Origin: Chthonomonas calidirosea
GTDB lineage: Bacteria > Armatimonadota > Chthonomonadetes > Chthonomonadales > CAJBBX01
Length of the DNA stretch: 48,213 bases
Assembly (NCBI GenBank): GCA_020722705.1
Contig: DYKI01000012.1
Coordinates: 1-48,213 of the forward strand
Direction of reading: 5' to 3'
Shown here: positions 6,817 to 15,047 of the stretch, piece by piece
Position numbering within the stretch: the stretch's first letter is position 1
Layout: each line of letters opens with the position of its first letter
The notes under the pieces: model-generated
Seen by the model: only the letters and a program-made list of their open reading frames with translations
The model's database searches: none
Told to the model about the DNA's origin: nothing
Made by a program: the position numbers and the translations under genes

Positions 6817-8488
6817 TGTCAGTCGGCCGTGACGCAAGCCAGGTAAGGTAGGCGCCCGACAGATTCCGCGCGCGGAAACCGTTCTGTGTTAGTATCCGGC
6901 ACGCGTAGTACGACCGAAGGCCAGACCTGCAATAGACGATGATCTCGCGATCGCGGGGCAGCTCGCCGAGCCGGCCGCGGAGGTCATCGAGCTGAATGTG
7001 GGTGGCGCCAGGTATGTATCCATCGTTCCACTCATCGCAGTCCCGCACATCGAGAAGGACTGTCGTCGTCGGGTCCAGCTTATCTACATCGTCGGCGAAT
7101 GACATCTGTACCAAGCCGCGCCGTACGTTCGACGCGATCATGCCGGCCAGATTGACGGGATCCTTTGCCAAACCGAACGGAGGCGCATACGCCAGTTCAA
7201 GCTCGGCAAGCTGTTCAACGGTCAAGCCGGCCTGAATCGCCGTTGCGAGGACGTCAATGCGCTTGTCAACACCGGAGCGCCCCACGGCCTGTGCGCCGAG
7301 CACACGCCCCGTGTCGGGAGCGTACAAGACCTTCAGCGAGATTGGCGACGCTCCCGGATAGTAGTTCGCGTGGTTGCCCGGGTGCAGATGAACGGCATCA
7401 AACTGCATTCCCGCCGCTCTCAGCGTGTGGCTGTTGGCGCCGGTACCGCCGATCACAGTCTCGAAAACCCGCATGATGCCGGTGCCGAAGGTTCCTCGGT
7501 AGCGGGCGTTGCCGCCCAGCGCGTTCTCTGCGGCAATGCGCCCTTGACGGTTGGCGGGTCCGGCCAATGGAAGGAGCGCGGGCCGGCCCGTTACGGCGTG
7601 CTGGACTTCGACGGCATCACCGACGGCCCAAATGCCGGCATCGCTTGTGCGCATGCCGGCATCCACCTTGATGCCGCCGGTGGTTCCGATCTCCAGGCCG
7701 GCCGATCGGGCCAGTGAAGTTTCGGGTTTCACACCCATGCCGAGGATGACCAGGTCTGAGGGTATGCGGGTGCGGGATTTCAAGACGACCACCGATGCCG
7801 CAGCGTCTTTGCGGAAAGCCGGTGCCTCGAACTCGGCAACCGCATCGGCCAGATGCAGCACGATCCCGTGCTCGTTCAGAGTGCGATGGATGATGGCTGC
7901 GAGTTCCGGATCAACAAACGATGCGACCTGTGGCAGCGCCTCGACGATGGTGACGGACATTCCCCGATGCGCGAGCTGCTCGGCCATCTCGAGTCCGATG
8001 TAGCCTCCCCCGACAATCGTGGCGCGCCCGCGCGGATGCGCGGACACCCACTTCTCGATCGCGACGGCATCGGGAACTGAACGGACAAAGAAGTGTCCTG
8101 GTCGGTCAATGCCCGGTATGTTGGGACGGAGAGGATAGGCTCCTGGGGATAGGATGAGCGCATCGTATGGCTCTTCGGCTGTCGTGCCGTCCGCGCACCG
8201 CAAGGCGACCACCTTGCGGGCCCGATCTATGCCGACAGCCTCGGTGTTGACGCGAACATCAATGTTGAAACGCGCCCTGAGCTGCTCCGGCGTCTGAACC
8301 AGCAACGCCGCTTCGTCCACGATTTCGCCCCCGACGTAGTACGGCAGGCCGCAGTTGGCGAACGAGACGTGCGGTCCGCGCTCGACAACGATGATCTCCG
8401 CCGTTTCGGAGAGACGGCGAGCGCGGGCGGCAGCGCTGGCGCCTCCTGCTACGCCGCCTATGATGATCAGCTTGACTGGTTTCGGCAC
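6803..8488 (-). CDS. CoA-disulfide reductase / NADH oxidase fused to a rhodanese domain (CoADR-RHD)
   Basis: FAD- and NAD(P)H-dependent flavoprotein, 561 residues. Residues 1-450 form the pyridine nucleotide-disulfide reductase part: IIIGGVAGGASAAARAR (FAD), the single active Cys46 in SFANCGLPYYVGG, ATIVGGGYIGLEMAEQL (NADH) and a dimerisation domain with LGAQAVGRSGVDKRIDVLAT. Residues 465-555 are a rhodanese domain with the active Cys in IVYCRSGLRSYYACR. Family members reduce CoA-disulfide or CoA-persulfide, using the rhodanese Cys to carry sulfur. The start is GTG with AGGGAG 7 nt upstream (complement of 8496-8502). It stands alone, convergent with the previous gene and about 30 bp from dapA. 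Confidence 0.93.
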   Translation of the reverse strand: MPKPVKLIIIGGVAGGASAAARARRLSETAEIIVVERGPHVSFANCGLPYYVGGEIVDEAALLVQTPEQLRARFNIDVRVNTEAVGIDRARKVVALRCADGTTAEEPYDALILSPGAYPLRPNIPGIDRPGHFFVRSVPDAVAIEKWVSAHPRGRATIVGGGYIGLEMAEQLAHRGMSVTIVEALPQVASFVDPELAAIIHRTLNEHGIVLHLADAVAEFEAPAFRKDAAASVVVLKSRTRIPSDLVILGMGVKPETSLARSAGLEIGTTGGIKVDAGMRTSDAGIWAVGDAVEVQHAVTGRPALLPLAGPANRQGRIAAENALGGNARYRGTFGTGIMRVFETVIGGTGANSHTLRAAGMQFDAVHLHPGNHANYYPGASPISLKVLYAPDTGRVLGAQAVGRSGVDKRIDVLATAIQAGLTVEQLAELELAYAPPFGLAKDPVNLAGMIASNVRRGLVQMSFADDVDKLDPTTTVLLDVRDCDEWNDGYIPGATHIQLDDLRGRLGELPRDREIIVYCRSGLRSYYACRILTQNGFRARNLSGAYLTWLASRPTDTSDG

Positions 8489-8521
8489 CGGAAGACTCCC
8501 TCTTGGTGATGCGAACCGGCC

Positions 8522-9427
8522 CTAGGCTATCAGACCGTAGTCTCTCAGGGCGGTTCGAACGATGTCGGTTTCGCGTTGGTTTGCCTCAACGAGAGGCAAC
8601 CGCAGTTTCGGCGTGCAGAAGCCGAGGAGCGCCAGCGCGGCCTTCAGGGGGGCCGGGCTCGGCGTTGTCGGCTGGAAGCATGCACGCACGATGGGCAGCA
8701 TGCGGGCATGGATTTGAGCGGCCTTACTCGGGTTGCCCTCGATGTGAGCCGCAATCATCGCCTTCATGTCGGCGCCCACCAGATGGGAGGTGACGCTGAC
8801 GATGCCCGTGCCACCCACAGCCATGATGGGCAGCAGCAAGCCATCGTCTCCGCTATAGACATGCTGACCCTTCGGAGCGGAGGCGACGATGTCGGACACT
8901 TGCATGAGATTGCCGGACGCCTCTTTGACGGCCACAATGTTGGCAGCATCCCGGAAGAGGCGAGCGACGTTCCATGCCTCGATATTGACTCCCGTTCGTG
9001 CCGGCACGTTGTAGAGCATGATGGGCAGGTCCACCGCATCGGCAACCGTTCGGAAGTGCCGGTACAAACCGTCCTGGGACGGCCTGTTGTAGTAGGGCGT
9101 AATCAGCAGGAGGCCGTCGGCGCCAAGCGACGCCGCGTCCCGCGAAAGCTCTATGGTGTGTGCAGTATCGTAGGTGCCCGTTGAGGCGATGATTCGGGCC
9201 CTCGATCCGGCAACCGACTTGGCCAGCTCAAACATCCGCCGCTTCTCGGCATCGCTGAGGGTTGGCGCTTCGCCCGTTGTGCCGCATACCACGAGGGAAT
9301 CCGTGCCGGTCTCGAGCAGATGCTCGATGACAGACCGGACGGCGCCTTCGTCAATGTTGCCATGCTCATTGAACGGGGTGACCATCGCCGTGATCAGGCG
9401 GCCCCATGTGGAACTGATGTCGGTCAT
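8522..9427 (-). CDS. dapA: 4-hydroxy-tetrahydrodipicolinate synthase
   Basis: Condenses pyruvate with aspartate semialdehyde, the first committed step to lysine and diaminopimelate; cytoplasmic TIM barrel of 301 residues. The Schiff-base Lys168 is in NIVAVKEASGN, Tyr139 in LYNVPARTG, and the GTTGE loop (Thr50-Thr51) and Tyr113 complete the proton-relay triad. The start is the ATG overlapping the asd stop as ATGA (9424-9427), a translational-coupling arrangement. asd makes its substrate, so the pair is a two-gene pathway unit. A longer in-frame reading upstream lies inside asd and is not coding. Confidence 0.97.
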   Translation of the reverse strand: MTDISSTWGRLITAMVTPFNEHGNIDEGAVRSVIEHLLETGTDSLVVCGTTGEAPTLSDAEKRRMFELAKSVAGSRARIIASTGTYDTAHTIELSRDAASLGADGLLLITPYYNRPSQDGLYRHFRTVADAVDLPIMLYNVPARTGVNIEAWNVARLFRDAANIVAVKEASGNLMQVSDIVASAPKGQHVYSGDDGLLLPIMAVGGTGIVSVTSHLVGADMKAMIAAHIEGNPSKAAQIHARMLPIVRACFQPTTPSPAPLKAALALLGFCTPKLRLPLVEANQRETDIVRTALRDYGLIA

Positions 9428-10443
9428 TGTGCCTGGCCTTCGGCCCACTTGAGGGCGATCTGGAACCCGTTCAGCGCCGCGCCCTTCAGAATCTGATCGC
9501 CGCACACGAACATCTCGATTGCGTTCTCGTTGGAAGCATCCTCGCGAATGCGGCCCACGAGAACGGCGTCTCTGCTCGTAGCCTCTATCGGCATCGGAAA
9601 GCGGCCATGCTCGACGTCATCTGCGAGTTCGATCCCGGGACTTCGGAAAAGCGTCTCGCGTATCAGACTCGTCGGCGGTCGAGTGCCCTCAAACTCCACG
9701 TTGATGCTCTCCGCGTGTGCACGCAAGATGGGTACGCGTATGCAGGTGGCCGTGACACGCAGCGAGTCGTCGTGCAGTATCTTGCGCGACTCGAGGATCA
9801 TCTTGCGCTCTTCCTCGTTGTAGCCGTCGGACCCTACGGGTGTGTTATGGGAGAACAGGTTGAACGCTATCGGATGTGGGAAGACTTTCGGAACGACCGG
9901 GCGGCCATCAAGGTAGGCCCTGCTCTGTTCGAGAAGCTCGTGCATGGCCTGAGCGCCGGCACCGCTGGCGGCCTGGTAGGTTGACACGACGATCCGTCTG
10001 AGTTTGCCGAGAGCCCGAAGCGGGGCGATTGCCATCAGCGCGATGATGGTGGAGCAGTTGGGATTGGCGATGATGCCTCTGTGCTTTGCGATGTCTTCGG
10101 GGTTGATCTCAGGGATGACCAGGGGCACGTCGGGTTCCATACGGAAGGCGGAGGAGTTGTCTATGACGACAGAACCCGCCGCGACCGCGGCGGGAGCGAA
10201 CTCCCGGCTTCTAGAAGCTCCGGCTGAGAAAAACGCGATGTCACAGCCTTCAAAGGAGCTCGGCGTCATGACCTCGACCGGTACACTGTCGCCTCGGAAC
10301 CGCAGCTTCTTGCCCTGCGAGCGGCTCGATGCAAGCAGTCGAACCGATGCCAGTGGAAATGATCTCTCCTCAAGGAGCTTACGGAACTCCTCGCCGACTG
10401 CGCCCGTAGCGCCGGCGATGGCGACGTGATATTCCCTTGGCAT
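9424..10443 (-). CDS. asd: Aspartate-semialdehyde dehydrogenase
   Basis: NADPH-dependent reduction of aspartyl phosphate to aspartate semialdehyde; 339 residues. The Rossmann start VAIAGATGAVGEEF, NSSAFRM near residue 97 and the catalytic Cys130 in ANPNCSTI are clear, followed by STYQAASGAG. The ATG at 10441-10443 has an AGGGAGG ribosome binding site (complement of 10450-10456). The gene lies first in the asd-dapA pair and is separated by 120 bp from the upstream alcohol dehydrogenase on the same strand. That gap holds GCGCCGG..CCGGCGC (about 10469-10498), which may end the dehydrogenase transcript or sit in the asd leader. Confidence 0.97.
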   Translation of the reverse strand: MPREYHVAIAGATGAVGEEFRKLLEERSFPLASVRLLASSRSQGKKLRFRGDSVPVEVMTPSSFEGCDIAFFSAGASRSREFAPAAVAAGSVVIDNSSAFRMEPDVPLVIPEINPEDIAKHRGIIANPNCSTIIALMAIAPLRALGKLRRIVVSTYQAASGAGAQAMHELLEQSRAYLDGRPVVPKVFPHPIAFNLFSHNTPVGSDGYNEEERKMILESRKILHDDSLRVTATCIRVPILRAHAESINVEFEGTRPPTSLIRETLFRSPGIELADDVEHGRFPMPIEATSRDAVLVGRIREDASNENAIEMFVCGDQILKGAALNGFQIALKWAEGQAQ

Positions 10444-10563
10444 CGCGATCCTCCCTGTGTGAAACATGCGCCGGTTACCCGCTCGGGGCTCCGGCGCCGC
10501 TTCAGAATGGCACACAAGCGAGGTTTGGTGCAATAGCCGGCACGTTGCAGCACAACCGCCAGG

Positions 10564-11577
10564 TCAGGGCACCAGAACGGTTTTGAGGGTCGCATCCGGT
10601 CGTCTGAGCATGTCCTCAAACGCACGCCGGCCGTCGGCAAGCGGACGGATGCGTACCCATGGCGAAGGATCAAGATCGCCGTCCGTCAGCAGTTGAAGGC
10701 TTCGCGAGAAGTCGCGAGCGGTGTAGGCAAAGCTGCCCAACACCCTTATCTCGGACCGCACCAGGGTGGCGAAATCGAGGCCGGACGCCTGATCGTGCAG
10801 GCCCAGCATAATGACCGTGCCCCCCTTGCGAGCGCAGGCGACCGCCGTCTGTCGCGTGGACTCAAGCCCCACCGCCTCTATCGCAATGTCCGTGCCTCCA
10901 GGAGCCCATTCGCGCACCGCAGCGGCGGGATCCGTTTGGTGTGGGTCAATGACGAGAGAGGCCCCCCTTGAAGCCGCCAGATCGCGGCGTGCGGCGCTGG
11001 TCTCAATGACTGCCACGCGACGATGACCGAGGTGTCGGGCGAGCATCAGGGCCAGGATGCCTTGCGTGCCGCCGCCGACGATCACGATCGTCTGCAGTTG
11101 ACCTGCTCCGGCGAGCCTCATCACATGGACGCTGTTGGCCAGAGGCTCAACCATCACCGCACGCTCGATGGTCACGTTGGGAGCAAGCGGATGCAGGTTG
11201 GATGACGATACGGTGACGTAATCGGCGAAGCCGCCCTGCACCCTGTCCATGCCGAGCAGACGCCAGTTTTCGCACAGGTTGTCGTTGCCGGCGGCGCACG
11301 CCGGACATGAGCCGCAGGACTGGAGGGGATTCACGACAACACGCTCGCCCGGGCGCAGCGGCGAACCCCCATCCGCCGCGGCTACGGTTCCGACGACCTC
11401 ATGACCGAGGATGAGTGGCGGCACCCGGCGTGAGCTCCGGCCCTCGAATCCAGCTATGTCGGACCCGCATATGCCGACTCCCTCAACCTTGACCAGCGCC
11501 TGACCCTCGGAGGGCTCGGGAACTGGCCAGTCTTGAATCTCCAGCACGCCCGGCTGCGTGTAGACCAACGCCTTCAT
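10564..11577 (-). CDS. Zinc-dependent medium-chain alcohol/polyol dehydrogenase
   Basis: NAD(P)-dependent dehydrogenase of the MDR superfamily (threonine/sorbitol dehydrogenase group), 337 residues. The catalytic zinc ligands Cys37 (GICGSD) and His59-Glu60 (GHE) are visible, and the structural zinc set Cys88, Cys91, Cys94 and Cys102 (CGSCPACAAGNDNLC) is complete. The Rossmann motif is IVGGGTQGILALML. The group oxidises secondary alcohols such as sorbitol, threonine or galactitol-phosphate; the substrate cannot be fixed. The ATG at 11575-11577 has GGAGGG upstream. It lies between asd and the pseudopilin gene on the same strand, with gaps of over 100 bp each side, so probably a separate unit. 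Confidence 0.93.
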   Translation of the reverse strand: MKALVYTQPGVLEIQDWPVPEPSEGQALVKVEGVGICGSDIAGFEGRSSRRVPPLILGHEVVGTVAAADGGSPLRPGERVVVNPLQSCGSCPACAAGNDNLCENWRLLGMDRVQGGFADYVTVSSSNLHPLAPNVTIERAVMVEPLANSVHVMRLAGAGQLQTIVIVGGGTQGILALMLARHLGHRRVAVIETSAARRDLAASRGASLVIDPHQTDPAAAVREWAPGGTDIAIEAVGLESTRQTAVACARKGGTVIMLGLHDQASGLDFATLVRSEIRVLGSFAYTARDFSRSLQLLTDGDLDPSPWVRIRPLADGRRAFEDMLRRPDATLKTVLVP

Positions 11578-11682
11578 CACGCCCTCCGTATCAGTCAGCA
11601 CTCCGGACCGGGATAGCCGGCGGCCTGCATCCGGCCTATGCCGCATTGGACCGCCATGCTGCGAACGGGCACCGAGCGCCCC

Positions 11683-12333
11683 CTAGTTGTTGGGGATCAG
11701 ATAGAGCGACACGATCGCCTGATAGGTTCCAGGCGTCAGCTTCACGTGGCCATCAACATAGCAGATGTTCTGGGCCCCGATCTTGCCCCTGGCGTAGACA
11801 TCGTTGCTTGCCTCACCGACGTGTTCGCCCATCGCATCGCAGACGAGCATCGGTTTCTCCGCGGGGCGGCCGATGTCGGATACGGCGTGGCCGCAGATGC
11901 CGTGCCTTTCGTTGGTGAAGAAGCCAAAGCCGGGGACCTGATTCCACCCATGGACACACATGTAGTTGTAGTCCGTGCGGTATACCCCCGCCCGACTGGG
12001 CAGATTGTGGATCGTGGGGCAGATGAAAATGCCGCGCGACTTGTAGTACGGCAACAGAACGTCGGCGAGGAAGATCGGGGTGCCGTCCGCATGCTGGTGG
12101 GTCTGCGGAGGGTATGGGAAGTAGCTGTCGTTGAAGTTGGCCGTGGGATAGACCTCATCGAAATCCTGGCTGTACATCGCGATGGCGAGTCCCTGCTGCC
12201 GGAGATTGCTGGTACACGTCGAACGCCGAGCCATCTCGCGAGCTCGAGCGAATACAGGGAACAAAATGGCGGCAAGGATCGCGATGATCGCGATGACTAC
12301 CAGAAGCTCGATTAGGGTAAATGCGCGTCGCAT
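11683..12333 (-). CDS. Prepilin-like secreted protein, H-X9-DG / DUF1559 type
   Basis: A 216-residue pseudopilin-like protein. The N-terminus [20 protein letters not shown] is a type IV prepilin signal; prepilin peptidase would cut before Phe5, with Ala rather than the usual Gly at the -1 position. It continues [15 protein letters not shown] and a [19 protein letters not shown] helix, the hallmark of this very abundant family in Armatimonadota and Planctomycetota. The C-terminal end [10 protein letters not shown] is the family's DGHVK motif. Four Cys residues in the outer domain may form disulfides. The ATG has AGGAGG 7 nt upstream. The role of these proteins in the cell is not established. 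It is transcribed away from the RibD-like gene. Confidence 0.93.
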   Translation of the reverse strand: MRRAFTLIELLVVIAIIAILAAILFPVFARAREMARRSTCTSNLRQQGLAIAMYSQDFDEVYPTANFNDSYFPYPPQTHQHADGTPIFLADVLLPYYKSRGIFICPTIHNLPSRAGVYRTDYNYMCVHGWNQVPGFGFFTNERHGICGHAVSDIGRPAEKPMLVCDAMGEHVGEASNDVYARGKIGAQNICYVDGHVKLTPGTYQAIVSLYLIPNN

Positions 12334-12453
12334 ACTGCCTCCTTCGCACTGCCGATGACCGAAAGAGCCATAGGCACACGTACGTTATCTGATCATACCT
12401 TGCTCCGCAGTATGTTGCAGGAATGGAGCGCTGAGTAACCGAACTTGGTCCGC

Positions 12454-13626
12454 ATGACCGCCAACCTGAACATCGCTGAAGCCGGCGCCGAACCACCGAC
12501 CGTCCTTCTTAGCTGCGCAGTGACTCTCGACGGGTACCTGAACGACGGCGGATCGGAACGGCTGGAGCTGTCAACGGCCGAGGATCGGGACGAGGTGGAC
12601 GCTTTGAGAGCCGCCTCTGACGCGATTCTGGTCGGAGCAGGAACCATACGGGCGGACAACCCTAACCTGTTGGTCCGTTCGGCCGTGCGCCGGGCAGCAC
12701 GCGAGCTGTCTGGACGTTCAGCCACACCTTTGCGCATCGTCGTCACCAGGTCCGGCCGATTGGGGGCGGACTGCCGCGTGCTGAACGACGGAGCGGCCGA
12801 GACAGTGGTCTACACGGCCCAGCGCGCCCCGGGCGACGAGCGTGAGGGCGTTACGACCGTAACCATGCAGCGGGCGAGCCTGAAGTGGGTGTTGACGGAC
12901 CTGGCAGCGCGAGGCATCCGGCGCATCCTGATCGAGGGCGGCGAGACGCTCTCTACAGCCGTCTTGCGCGGCGGCCTTGCGGATCTGGTCCGGATTGCCA
13001 TCGCGCCGATGGCTGTTGGGCGGACGCGGTCGCCGAGAATCGCCGGCCTCCTTCGATCGCGGGAAGCTCGTCGTCTGGACTTGCGGCTCGAACGAGTGGC
13101 CGAAGTTGGCGGCATGGCTGTGGTCTGGTGGTCGCGCAGCAGCTCAGGTGCAAGTCCCGCGTTCGCGCCGAGGTCGGACTATGAGTGGTTGGCGGAGGCA
13201 ATCGCCCTTGCCGGTCGGTGTGTCCCCAGCTCGGGGGCCTATTCGGTTGGCGCGGTGATTGTGGACAGTCACAGAAACCGTGTGTCGGATGGCCACAGCC
13301 GGGAGCTTGATGACAAGGTTCATGCCGAAGAAGCTGCGATCCGCAAGGCCGGATGCCGTGACCTCCGCGGGGCGTGCATCTATACCTCCATGGAGCCGTG
13401 CTCGTTGCGCCTTTCGGGGCGGAAGCCGTGCGTGACCCACATCCAAGAAGCCGGCATTGCGCGGGTGGTCTACGCCCTGAAAGAGCCCCCTGCGTTTGTG
13501 AGGTGTGAAGGCGAGGCTGAGCTCAGGCGTGCCGGCGTCGAGACGGTTCACCTTCCCGAGCTCGCGGAGTTCGCGGCGGAGCCGAACCGGCACATCGCGG
13601 GCTGCGATGTCCGCTCCGCCACCTGA
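12454..13626 (+). CDS. RibD-like bifunctional protein with reversed domain order (reductase then deaminase)
   Basis: A 390-residue fusion. Residues about 15-215 are a RibD_C/dihydrofolate-reductase-like reductase: LSCAVTLDGYLND, DAILVGAGTIRADNP, RILIEGGETLSTAVL and GLADLVRIAIAPM. Residues about 230-360 are a cytidine-deaminase-like zinc domain with His290-Ala-Glu292 and Cys316..Cys326 (EPCSLRLSGRKPC). In canonical RibD the deaminase comes first and the zinc loop has eight residues between the cysteines; here there are nine and the usual His after CS is absent. It could do the deaminase and reductase steps of riboflavin synthesis or act on a related pyrimidine. No other rib gene is nearby. The start may be ATG 12454 or TTG 12445; no clear ribosome binding site is seen. 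Confidence 0.85.
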   Translation: MTANLNIAEAGAEPPTVLLSCAVTLDGYLNDGGSERLELSTAEDRDEVDALRAASDAILVGAGTIRADNPNLLVRSAVRRAARELSGRSATPLRIVVTRSGRLGADCRVLNDGAAETVVYTAQRAPGDEREGVTTVTMQRASLKWVLTDLAARGIRRILIEGGETLSTAVLRGGLADLVRIAIAPMAVGRTRSPRIAGLLRSREARRLDLRLERVAEVGGMAVVWWSRSSSGASPAFAPRSDYEWLAEAIALAGRCVPSSGAYSVGAVIVDSHRNRVSDGHSRELDDKVHAEEAAIRKAGCRDLRGACIYTSMEPCSLRLSGRKPCVTHIQEAGIARVVYALKEPPAFVRCEGEAELRRAGVETVHLPELAEFAAEPNRHIAGCDVRSAT

Positions 13627-13640
13627 GGTATGATCACCGG

Positions 13641-13690
13641 GGTTATCGGGGACGTTGATTTCCTCGGTCATCGGGGACGATGACCCTCCC
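13641..13690. repeat. Short palindromic repeat, one good copy and one decayed copy
   Basis: At 13666-13690: GGTCATC, loop GGGGAC, GATGACC, then CTCCC. A decayed copy (GGTTATC, GGGGAC, GTTGATT) stands just before it at 13641-13660. The same element with a changed but still paired stem recurs at 48160-48184. It lies between the RibD-like gene and the promoter of the NIF3-like gene and could also act as a transcription stop. Confidence 0.7.
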
Positions 13691-13763
13691 GAGGCGCAGT
13701 GAGACTGAGAGCCAACGAGGCGGGGCATGTATCCGGATGCCGTCAAAGGGCTCCGCGTGTGAC

Positions 13764-13792
13764 TTGACACCCACAGGGCAGGTTGTTATACT
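13764..13792 (+). promoter_or_regulatory. Near-consensus sigma-70 promoter of the NIF3-like gene
   Basis: TTGACA (13764-13769), a spacer of exactly 17 bp, then TATACT (13787-13792): 6 of 6 and 5 of 6 consensus bases. Transcription should start near 13799, which rules out the upstream ATG at 13680 and leaves about 36 nt of leader before GTG 13836, which has GAGGGGG 8 nt upstream. Confidence 0.85.
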
Positions 13793-13835
13793 CGCTCGGC
13801 CTGATGTGGTACATACGGTCGAGGGGGTAGGGGCA

Positions 13836-14975
13836 GTGAGCCGCAGATCACGGGAAAACGGCGAACCGGTCACATCGCGCCGGCGTCAGCGGCGTGTGTC
13901 AGTCGGCGCTGTGACCGAGTTCCTGGAGTATCTGGCTCCCTCCGGGCTCGCTTCACCCGATGAGCCTCACGGTCTCCAGATTGGGGCGCCCACCGACCCG
14001 GTGCGGACAGCGGTCATCGCCCCGATGGCGACCTTCGATGCAGTGTCCATGGCCGCAGCGCATCGCCATTCGATGCTGATCACGGCGGCGCCGCTCATCA
14101 GTGAACCCATGACGGCGGTGCGGCGGGACGATCCGATAGGCACACGTGTTGCACATCTGATTGAGCGTGGTGTGGCGCTGTATGTACTGCCGAACAGCTT
14201 CGCAGCCGCTCCCGGCGGTTTCGACGACAGCCTCGCCGAGCGACTGGGACTTGCTGCGACGAGTGTCCTCCGCCCGACTGCATATGAGCAGCTTTTCAAG
14301 ATCGCGGTGCCAACTCCACCGGATGCATGCGATGCCGTCCTGCGTGCCGCTTCGGAGGCGGGTGCAGGTCACGTCGGCAACTACAGCCACTGCTCATTCC
14401 AGACGCCCGGCACGGGAACGTTTCTGCCAAACGAAGGTGCGAGACCTCACATCGGCACTGTGGGCAAGCTCGAGCGGACACCAGAGGTCCGCATAGAGAT
14501 GATCGTTCAGCAGCGCGAGCTGCAGGGCGTCATCGCTGCGGTTCTGGACGTGCACCCGTATGAGGAGGTTGCCTATGATGTTTATGCATTGCGCAACCCG
14601 GGAACTCCGTATGGTCGAGGCCGGCTCGGGGAGCTCCCCCTCAACGTGTCGCTGAACACGGTGCTCGCGCAGGTGCAGGACGCATTGGGAGTGAAGTCCA
14701 TTCGGTGCTCTCAGATGCCGGACTATCCCATCAGCCGATTGGCCGCTGCGAGCGGCCAGTGCGACGGAATGGTCTCACTTGCCGAGCGCGCCGGAGCTGG
14801 GGCGCTGGTAGTTGGCGGGGCATCGCTCCAGGATTGGATGCTGGCGGAGAATGGCGCGACGGTCTTGATAGACGTCGGCTTCAGTGCGTCGGTCGGTCCC
14901 GGGCTGCAGCGCCTCGTCAAGCAACTTGTGAAGACCTTTGAGCCGGACATGATGGACGTGATGTCGTGCATGTGA
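13836..14975 (+). CDS. NIF3/DUF34 (YqfO-like) family protein lacking all metal ligands
   Basis: A 379-residue homologue of the NIF3/DUF34 proteins (GTP cyclohydrolase 1 type 2 homologues), which normally hold two metal ions. The layout is the three-part YqfO form: N-terminal lobe (residues 21-145), inserted PII/CutA-like domain (about 150-260, with NYSHCSFQTPGTGTFLPNEG and HPYEEVAYDVYAL) and C-terminal lobe. Every canonical ligand is replaced: the THHP pair is Ala84-Ala85 (LITAAPLIS), the Asp of HTNLD is Ala123 (NSFAAAPGG), and the C-terminal GHxxxE is Phe349 and Val353 (DVGFSASV). It therefore looks like a non-metal, probably non-enzymatic member. GTG 13836 is set by the promoter at 13764-13792 and a GAGGGGG site. 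The 2-hydroxyacid dehydrogenase gene follows after 72 bp. Confidence 0.9.
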   Translation: MSRRSRENGEPVTSRRRQRRVSVGAVTEFLEYLAPSGLASPDEPHGLQIGAPTDPVRTAVIAPMATFDAVSMAAAHRHSMLITAAPLISEPMTAVRRDDPIGTRVAHLIERGVALYVLPNSFAAAPGGFDDSLAERLGLAATSVLRPTAYEQLFKIAVPTPPDACDAVLRAASEAGAGHVGNYSHCSFQTPGTGTFLPNEGARPHIGTVGKLERTPEVRIEMIVQQRELQGVIAAVLDVHPYEEVAYDVYALRNPGTPYGRGRLGELPLNVSLNTVLAQVQDALGVKSIRCSQMPDYPISRLAAASGQCDGMVSLAERAGAGALVVGGASLQDWMLAENGATVLIDVGFSASVGPGLQRLVKQLVKTFEPDMMDVMSCM

Positions 14976-15047
14976 GTGCACGATGTTACGAACTGCTTTG
15001 AGAAGGGACAAGAATCGGTGGGTGTAGGGTCGGAGGAGACAGCCTCC

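Noticed and set aside
11683..12333. Pseudopilin as a true type IV pilus subunit
   Set aside because: The family signature is that of the abundant H-X9-DG proteins, and no pilus assembly genes are near.
13680..13835. Earlier ATG start for the NIF3-like protein at 13680
   Set aside because: The near-consensus promoter (13764-13792) would start transcription downstream of it, and the extra residues are not conserved-looking.
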